Notes under the pieces: generated by a model
What the model saw: only the letters and a program-made list of their open reading frames with translations
Database searches by the model: none
What the model was told of the DNA's origin: nothing
Shown: positions 5,738-10,157 of the stretch, piece by piece
Layout: every line of letters begins with the position of its first letter
Position numbering within the stretch: the first letter of the stretch is position 1
Program-made: the position numbers and the translations under genes
Assembly (NCBI GenBank): GCA_025927935.1
Contig: JAICKM010000199.1
Location: 1 to 10,157, forward strand
Reading direction: 5' to 3'
Source: Chloroflexia bacterium
Lineage (GTDB): Bacteria; Chloroflexota; Chloroflexia; QHBQ01; JADMIH01
DNA: 10,157 bases

Positions 5738-5873
5738 GGTGTAGTTGCTCCTTTCCTTCAGCCAACCAGTAACCAGGGCCGCGTCTGCCACCCGCCGGCC
5801 CGGCTCCCGCAGGTCCAGGGGCGGCAACGCGCTCTTACTACCGTATGGGTGGGCGGGCAGGCAAAGCGGCAAA
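5738..5873 (-). promoter_or_regulatory. Upstream region of the VOC-led cluster, promoter uncertain
   Basis: This gap carries the VOC ribosome binding site and, farther out, a possible minus-strand promoter: TTGCCT and TAGTAA separated by about 18 nt, reading from around 5858 towards 5829. Both hexamers are imperfect. If used, it would drive the five-gene minus-strand cluster away from the GH31 gene. Nothing else is seen here. Confidence 0.25.
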
Positions 5874-5874
5874 C

Positions 5875-5906
5875 GAGTGCTGAGTGCTGAGTGCTGAGTG
5901 CTGAGT
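5875..5906 (+). repeat. Heptamer array (GAGTGCT)4 + GAGT
   Basis: Four perfect copies of GAGTGCT are followed by a partial unit GAGT. The array is identical in unit number and phase to the one at 9407-9438, and inverted relative to the array at 6068-6088. Confidence 0.95.
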
Positions 5907-5925
5907 AGTTTCTTAGATCATCCTG

Positions 5926-5999
5926 GTCATTCTTCGCTCCGCTCAGCATCTCGTCGCGTGCCCCATCAAGACGAGATTCTTCGCTCTGCTCAGAATGAC
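5926..5999. repeat. Dispersed palindromic repeat, copy A, with an inverted core in the left arm
   Basis: The two 30-nt arms are 5926-5955 and 5970-5999, separated by 14 nt. The right arm, read in reverse complement, gives GTCATT, CTGAGCAGAGCGAAG, AATCTCGTC. The left arm has the same outer parts (GTCATT and CATCTCGTC), but its central 15 bases (5932-5946) read CTTCGCTCCGCTCAG, the reverse complement of the expected core at 14 of 15 positions. Confidence 0.85.
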
Positions 6000-6067
6000 A
6001 AGGAGGCCCGGAAGCCGCACTCCACATGCCACACTCCGCACAGATCCTCCGTCACTCGTCGTCACCC

Positions 6068-6088
6068 AGCACTCAGCACTCAGCACTC
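6068..6088 (-). repeat. Heptamer array (AGCACTC)3, inverted copy
   Basis: Three perfect units of the same heptamer in opposite orientation, ending 4 nt before the TATAAT box of the GH31 gene. The -35 region of that promoter therefore falls inside the array. Confidence 0.95.
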
Positions 6089-6092
6089 GTTG

Positions 6093-6098
6093 TATAAT
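6093..6098 (+). promoter_or_regulatory. -10 box of the GH31 gene
   Basis: A consensus TATAAT lies 88 nt upstream of the GH31 start codon. No -35 hexamer resembling TTGACA is present at 16-18 nt upstream, because that position is occupied by the AGCACTC array. The predicted transcript starts near 6105 with an 80-nt leader containing the AGGAGG site at 6172-6177. Confidence 0.55.
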
Positions 6099-6186
6099 AG
6101 AGCGGGGCTGTCCGGCCATGCCACCCGCCCGCCCGGCGGGGCCGTTGCCGCACGTATCCGACCGGCGCCCCAGGAGGTTCGGCATC

Positions 6187-9100
6187 ATGACCACTCATCC
6201 CGCGACGACCGTACTGGAACGGGTCCGTATGCGCGGGCGGCCCGCCGCCGGCCCCGCCGCCTGCGTGGTGCGCGGCCAGGCGCGCTTCACCGTGCTGACC
6301 CCGCGCCTGCTGCGCCTGGAATGGAGCGCGACCGGCGCCTTCGAGGACCGCGGCACCTTCGCCTTCCCCACCCGCTACGGTCCGGTGCCGCCGTTCACCG
6401 CCCGCGACGAAGGCGGCACGCTGGTGCTCGACACGGGCGCGCTGACCCTGCGCTACATGCCCGGCGCCGGCCCGTTCACGCCGGAGAACCTGCAAATCGC
6501 CTTCACGCTGAACGGCGCGCCACGCACCTGGCAGCCGGAGCAGCCCGACACCGGCAATCTGCGCGGCACCCGGCGCACGCTCGACGGCGCGCCCGGCGAC
6601 GTGACCCTCGACCCCGGACTCCTGTCGCGCGACGGCTGGACGCTGTTCGACGACAGTCGCGCCGTGCTCTACGACCCGGCGGACGGCTGGGTGCATCCGC
6701 AGCGCGCCCACGAGACGCAGGACTGGTACTTCTTCGGCTACGGGCACGACTACCGTGCCGCCCTGGCCGATTATACCCGCTTTGGCGGCGCCGTGCCGCT
6801 GATCCCGCGCTTTGTGCTGGGCGCATGGTGGTCGCGCTTCTGGGCCTACAGCGCCGCCGACCTGGAGGCGCTGGTGCAGGACTTCGCCGCCCATGACCTG
6901 CCGCTCGACGTGCTGGTCATCGACATGGACTGGCACACGCCGCACGCCTGGACCGGCTACACCTGGAACCGCGAACTATTCCCCGACCCGGCGGGCTTCC
7001 TGCGCTGGGTCCACGACCGCGGCCTGCGCGTGACGCTCAACCTGCACCCCGCGGAGGGCGTGCAGCGGTTCGAGGAGATCTACGAGCGCTTCGCCGCCGC
7101 GCTGGGCCAGGATACGAGCCAGGGTGCGCCGGTGGCGATGCGCATCAGCGACCCGGAGTTTGTGCGCCATTATTTCGAGCTATTGCATCACCCGATGGAG
7201 GAGCAGGGCGTCGATTTCTGGTGGATGGACTGGCAGCAGGGCGACGTGTCGGAGTTGCCGGGCCTCGACCCGCTGGGCTGGATCAACCACCTGCATTTCA
7301 ACGACTCGCGCCGCCGGGGGCTGCGTCCCATGCTCTACAGCCGCTGGGGCGGGCTGGGCAACCACCGCTACTATATCGGCTTCTCCGGCGATACATTCGC
7401 GCTCTGGTCCGCGCTGCAATTCCTGCCCTATTTCACCGCCACGGCCAGCAATGTCTGCTACGGCTGGTGGAGCCACGACATCGGCGGGCACTTCGGGCCG
7501 GACGAGCCGGAGTTGTACGCGCGCTGGGTGCAGTTCGGCGCGCTCAGCCCGTGCCTGCGCCTCCATTCGACCAACGACCCGCTGGCCGAGCGGCGGCCCT
7601 GGGCCTTCCCCGGCCCCGTGTTCGAGGCGGCCCAGGCGGCGTTCCACTGGCGCTACGCCCTGGTGCCCTACCTTTACACCATGGCCCGCGCGGCGAGCGA
7701 CACCGGCATCGCGCTCTGCCGCCCGATGTACTACGACTCGCCGGAGGACGGCTCGGCTTACGTGGCGCGCTACCAGTATTACCTGGGGGACGCCATGATC
7801 GCCGCGCCCATCGTCCACCCCGCCGAGGCGGCCACCGGCCTGGCCCCCGCCGATGTCTGGCTGCCGGCGGGGACGTGGATCGACTACCAGACCGGCGAGA
7901 CGTTCGACGGCCCGCGCTGGGTGCGCCTGGTGGGCGACCTGCGGCGGATGCCCATGCTGCTACGCGCGGGCGCGATCTTGCCGCTGGCCGCGCCCGCCCC
8001 CACCACCGACGCCATCCCCCAGGATCAACTGATCCTGACCGTCTTCCCCGGCGAGCACGGCACGTTCCGGCTCTACGAGGACGACGGCACGACCGAAGCC
8101 TACCTGCAAGGCCAGGCCGAGTGGACGCCCATCGAGATGCAAACGCAGGGCGGGCGGCGTTGCGCGATCACGATTGGCCCGGTGGAGGGCCACTGCGCCG
8201 CGCTGCCGCCCACCCGCGCCTATGAGATCCGCCTGGAAGGCACACACGCCCCCGCGACCGTCCACGTGAACGGCGTCGAGCACGAGAACTGGAGCTACGA
8301 CCCCGAAACCCTGCGCACCACCGTCGCCGTGCCCGCGCAGGACAAGCGCACCCCGCTCACGGTGGTCGTGGAAAGCACGGGCGCGTTGAGCGCGCTGGGG
8401 CCGCTGCGCAACACGACCGTGGTGGCCGCCGATGTGGCGCGACTCCTGGCAGCGGCAGTGCCCACAACGGAAGGGCCGGCGCTGCTCGATGCCGTGCTGG
8501 CCCTGGACGTGCAGACGCCCGGCTGGGCGGACGCGCTGGCCCGGCTGGGCGGGCCGTTCGCGCAGGTGCGCGAGTATGTCGCGCCGGAGGAAGCGGCGCG
8601 CACGCTGGGCACCTTGATCGTGGCCGCGCCCGCCGACGGCAGCGCCTATGATCTCGATCTCACCTGGACGCTGCACGACCAGGGCCGGGCGACGCCCTAC
8701 CCGGCCCGGCACTCCGGCGCCACGGAGCCGCTGATCCTGGATGCGCCGTTCGCCTTCGGCGGGGCGGCCCGCCCGCTCCGCTGGACGGTCGAGGCGACGA
8801 TCACCTGGCGCGGGGTCACCTGGACCACCCGGCATCGCAGCGCGTCGCTCTTCCCGTCGATCCCGGCCTGGCAGGCGGCCATCTTCAACCGGGAGCAGCA
8901 GCGCGTCGCGCCCGAAGCCGTGGTAGACGCCGCCGGGCGGCTGACGGGCGCCCTGCCCTGGCAGCCCTTCGTGCAAGACGCCGCCGAGGTGCCCGCGCTG
9001 ACCGCGGCCTACGGCCTGTTCCTGGCCGAACCCGTGCGCGCGCAACTGGAGGCGGGCGACCCCCTGGCCGCCTATGCCGTGACGAGCATCGTCAGCCCCG

Positions 9101-9405
9101 ATGCGCGCGAGGCCGTGATCGGCTTCCGGGCGGGCGGCCCGGTGCGCGTCTTCGTCAACGGCGCGGAGGTTGCGCAAGCGCCGGCCCCCAGCGAAACCGA
9201 GCCGATGCACGCGCCGCCAGGGCACATCGCCCGGCGCACGGTGCCGGTCCCGCTGCGCGCCGGGACCAACATGCTCGTCATCCGGTTGGACGCCGACCCG
9301 GCGCGCGCCTGGTGGGCCTTTGCCGTGGGCGCGGCTCTGCTCGGTCCTGACGACCTGCCCCTGGCCGGTGTGGAGTATGTGCTACCGCCCATCGCACCGG
9401 CCTAG
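6187..9405 (+). CDS. GH31 family glycoside hydrolase with long C-terminal extension
   Basis: A 1072-aa alpha-glycosidase of family GH31. Residues 1 to about 190 form the N-terminal galactose-mutarotase-like sandwich. The (beta/alpha)8 barrel runs from about 200 to 540 and shows VLGAWWSRFWAYS (210-222), DVLVIDMDWH (241-250), the nucleophile segment DFWWMDWQQGD with D348, the acid/base segment YIGFSGDTF with D402, and SHDIGG (429-434) followed by CLRLHS (456-461). The proximal and DUF5110-like distal beta domains follow (about 545-730; FPGEHGTFRLYEDDGTTEAY at 620-639). Residues from about 731 to 1072 are extra; their end (RVFVNGAEV at 987-995, RAGTNMLVIRLDADPARAWWAF) resembles a beta-sandwich sugar-binding module. 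The nucleophile region has WMDWQQG instead of the WxDMNE of classical alpha-glucosidases, so the substrate is uncertain. No signal peptide is seen, so it is probably cytoplasmic. The ATG at 6187 follows AGGAGG (6172-6177) at 9 nt; longer in-frame starts read through repeats. The stop (TAG 9403-9405) abuts a heptamer array. Confidence 0.95.
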   Translation: MTTHPATTVLERVRMRGRPAAGPAACVVRGQARFTVLTPRLLRLEWSATGAFEDRGTFAFPTRYGPVPPFTARDEGGTLVLDTGALTLRYMPGAGPFTPENLQIAFTLNGAPRTWQPEQPDTGNLRGTRRTLDGAPGDVTLDPGLLSRDGWTLFDDSRAVLYDPADGWVHPQRAHETQDWYFFGYGHDYRAALADYTRFGGAVPLIPRFVLGAWWSRFWAYSAADLEALVQDFAAHDLPLDVLVIDMDWHTPHAWTGYTWNRELFPDPAGFLRWVHDRGLRVTLNLHPAEGVQRFEEIYERFAAALGQDTSQGAPVAMRISDPEFVRHYFELLHHPMEEQGVDFWWMDWQQGDVSELPGLDPLGWINHLHFNDSRRRGLRPMLYSRWGGLGNHRYYIGFSGDTFALWSALQFLPYFTATASNVCYGWWSHDIGGHFGPDEPELYARWVQFGALSPCLRLHSTNDPLAERRPWAFPGPVFEAAQAAFHWRYALVPYLYTMARAASDTGIALCRPMYYDSPEDGSAYVARYQYYLGDAMIAAPIVHPAEAATGLAPADVWLPAGTWIDYQTGETFDGPRWVRLVGDLRRMPMLLRAGAILPLAAPAPTTDAIPQDQLILTVFPGEHGTFRLYEDDGTTEAYLQGQAEWTPIEMQTQGGRRCAITIGPVEGHCAALPPTRAYEIRLEGTHAPATVHVNGVEHENWSYDPETLRTTVAVPAQDKRTPLTVVVESTGALSALGPLRNTTVVAADVARLLAAAVPTTEGPALLDAVLALDVQTPGWADALARLGGPFAQVREYVAPEEAARTLGTLIVAAPADGSAYDLDLTWTLHDQGRATPYPARHSGATEPLILDAPFAFGGAARPLRWTVEATITWRGVTWTTRHRSASLFPSIPAWQAAIFNREQQRVAPEAVVDAAGRLTGALPWQPFVQDAAEVPALTAAYGLFLAEPVRAQLEAGDPLAAYAVTSIVSPDAREAVIGFRAGGPVRVFVNGAEVAQAPAPSETEPMHAPPGHIARRTVPVPLRAGTNMLVIRLDADPARAWWAFAVGAALLGPDDLPLAGVEYVLPPIAPA

Positions 9406-9406
9406 C

Positions 9407-9438
9407 GAGTGCTGAGTGCTGAGTGCTGAGTGCTGAGT
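9407..9438 (+). repeat. Heptamer array (GAGTGCT)4 + GAGT, downstream copy
   Basis: Same unit, number and phase as 5875-5906. It starts two bases after the GH31 stop codon and is preceded by the same C. A palindromic repeat (9476-9549) follows 37 nt later, in the same order as in the upstream element. Confidence 0.95.
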
Positions 9439-9475
9439 AAGGACGAGGGATGAGGAGTGCATCCCCGCTTGCCGT

Positions 9476-9549
9476 GTCATTCTGAGCGCAGCGAAGAATC
9501 TCGTCTCGTGCGCGTCCACGCCGAGACTCTTCGCTGCGCTCTGAGTAGT
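9476..9549. repeat. Dispersed palindromic repeat, copy B
   Basis: The left arm (9476-9505) reads GTCATTCTGAGCGCAGCGAA and ends in GAATCTCGTC; the right arm (9520-9549) is its reverse complement at about 23 of 30 positions, with differences mostly at the outer end. The 14-nt spacer matches the length in copy A. The structure could form a long imperfect hairpin in either transcript and might act as a terminator-like or mRNA-stability element after the GH31 gene, though no U-tract follows. Confidence 0.85.
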
Positions 9550-9550
9550 C

Positions 9551-9637
9551 TGTCAACGGTGATCTGTCACCTTGCGCCGTGGCTATCACAGCTTGCCGGA
9601 AGGTGACAAATGGCCTGTGACGCTCTACTGAGTGACA
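9551..9637. repeat. TGTCA/TGACA-rich inverted repeat region
   Basis: TGTCACCTT (9565-9573) and AAGGTGACA (9600-9608) are perfect 9-bp inverted repeats around 26 nt. Further TGTCA (9551-9555), GTGAC (9617-9621) and TGACA (9633-9637) words lie nearby, and GGTGA/TCACC pair at 9559-9571. It lies between the GH31 gene and the HAD gene start at 9681. It could be a large hairpin, another dispersed repeat family, or operator sites for the downstream gene; no clear -10/-35 pair is visible. Confidence 0.5.
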
Positions 9638-9680
9638 GGAATCAATAGATGGAGGCTGCGGGGCCGGCAAGGAGGCGCCA

Positions 9681-10157
9681 TTGGCGATTCGGGGCGTGGT
9701 GTTTGACATTGGCGGGGTGCTGGAGCATACGCCGCGCACGGGTTGGGATGCCCGGTGGGAGGCGCGGCTGGGGCTGCCGGCGGGCGACCTGAATACCCGG
9801 CTGCGGGACGTGTGGCGCGCGGGCAGCATCGGGACCATCACCGAAGCGGAGGTGGAGGCGCAGGTGGCCGCGACGCTGGGGCTGGACGCCGCGCAGGTGG
9901 CCGCCTTCATGGCCGACCTCTGGGACGAGTATTGCGGCACGCTCAACGCGGAATTGACCGCGTATTTTGCCGGGCTGCGCCCGCGCTATCGCACGGCCAT
10001 CCTGAGCAACAGCTTTGCCGGGGCGCGCGAACATGAGCAGGCCCGCTACGGCTTCGGCGACCTGTGCGACCTGATCATCTACTCGCACGAGGTGGGCCTG
10101 GCGAAGCCCGACCCGCGCATCTATGCCCTGACCGCCGCGCGCCTGGGCCTGGCGCCC
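9681..10157 (+). CDS. HAD-superfamily hydrolase (subfamily IA), 5' part only
   Basis: The frame is open for 159 codons to the window edge. Motif I is VVFDIGGVL (residues 6-14) with the nucleophile D9; G11 stands where many phosphatases have the second Asp, as in the FDxGGV branch of the family. The cap domain is helical (about 20-95). Motif II is AILSNS (106-111). Motif III is K142 in GLAKPDPRIY (139-148). Motif IV, with the Mg2+-binding acids, would be beyond the edge. Likely a small-molecule phosphatase or haloacid-dehalogenase-like enzyme with a C1-type cap. The start is TTG at 9681: GGAGG (9671-9675) lies 5 nt upstream and motif I begins immediately. An ATG at 9649 is out of frame. Confidence 0.88.
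   Translation, partial: MAIRGVVFDIGGVLEHTPRTGWDARWEARLGLPAGDLNTRLRDVWRAGSIGTITEAEVEAQVAATLGLDAAQVAAFMADLWDEYCGTLNAELTAYFAGLRPRYRTAILSNSFAGAREHEQARYGFGDLCDLIIYSHEVGLAKPDPRIYALTAARLGLAP

Larger units (their letters stand above)
5874..6089. mobile_element. Composite repeat with inverted heptamer ends and a central palindrome (MITE-like)
   Basis: About 216 bp between the divergent VOC and GH31 genes has a symmetric layout. A flush C(GAGTGCT)4GAGT array is at the left end, a 74-bp imperfect palindrome lies near the middle, and an inverted ACCC(AGCACTC)3G array is at the right end. Each array starts with the same C-GAGTGCT edge and ends in a partial unit GAGT or GGGT, so the ends behave like terminal inverted repeats. 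There is no coding capacity and no obvious target-site duplication. A miniature non-autonomous element is one reading; an accreted set of independent intergenic repeats is another. Confidence 0.5.

Noticed and set aside
5874..6089. CRISPR-like array from the repeated GAGTGCT units
   Set aside because: The units are contiguous 7-mers with no spacers and there are no cas genes.
5995..6186. Longer N-terminus for the GH31 protein (start at 5995 or 6118)
   Set aside because: The 5995 start lies in the repeat and upstream of the -10 box; neither alternative has a Shine-Dalgarno site as good as AGGAGG before 6187, and the extra residues are not GH31-like.
5898..6896. Plus-strand frame of 332 codons overlapping the GH31 start
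   Set aside because: It begins inside the repeat element and its translation is arginine- and proline-rich, as expected for an out-of-frame reading of the GH31 gene.
7960..9225. Minus-strand frame of 421 codons opposite the GH31 gene
   Set aside because: It is antisense to a clearly coding frame, has low-complexity Arg/Gly/His composition, and no ribosome binding site or recognised domain.

Overview
The window is high-GC bacterial DNA, dense with genes. It carries short intergenic repeats, namely runs of the heptamer GAGTGCT and an imperfect palindrome built on GTCATTCTGAGC...GCGAAGAATCTCGTC. From memory, this repeat style, together with the gene content (GH31 glycosidase, DinB, DUF1697, VOC and GyrI-like proteins), suggests a Chloroflexota genome, perhaps a filamentous Chloroflexia relative. 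This is an inference; no rRNA or marker gene is present. Starts are mostly ATG with clear AGGAGG-type Shine-Dalgarno (SD) sites. One GTG start (DUF1697) and one TTG start (HAD) are called from their SD spacing.

Layout. (1) 1-107: the 5' end of a minus-strand gene leaving the window, weakly resembling an aminoglycoside-phosphotransferase-type kinase. (2) 108-1625: a stretch of visibly lower GC. It holds a long non-coding leader (108-579), a secreted two-repeat protein of unknown function (580-1539) and a near-perfect intrinsic terminator (1588-1625). (3) 1690-2775: a cytoplasmic serine beta-lactamase-fold hydrolase whose last residues and stop codon lie inside a copy of the dispersed palindromic repeat. 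(4) 2818-5737: five small minus-strand genes, in transcription order VOC, GyrI-like, DinB, DUF1697 and SAM methyltransferase, separated by 36-98 nt and probably co-transcribed at least in part. (5) 5738-6186: a divergent intergenic region dominated by a composite repeat with inverted heptamer arrays at its ends and a palindrome in the middle; a good -10 box lies just beyond it. (6) 6187-9405: a 1072-aa GH31 glycoside hydrolase with an unusual C-terminal extension of about 340 residues. (7) 9406-9680: a second heptamer-plus-palindrome element and a separate TGTCA/TGACA-rich inverted repeat. (8) 9681-10157: the 5' part of a HAD-superfamily hydrolase leaving the window.

The genes do not form one obvious pathway. 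The five-gene minus-strand cluster looks like small stress, detoxification or accessory enzymes. The GH31 protein stands alone, bracketed by directly oriented repeat elements. The most notable items are the repeat architecture (including an arm whose 15-bp core is inverted, and the repeat forming a gene's C-terminus), the sharply localised near-identity between the two halves of the secreted protein gene, and the extended GH31 enzyme. I found no convincing defence system, CRISPR array, RNA gene or transposase.
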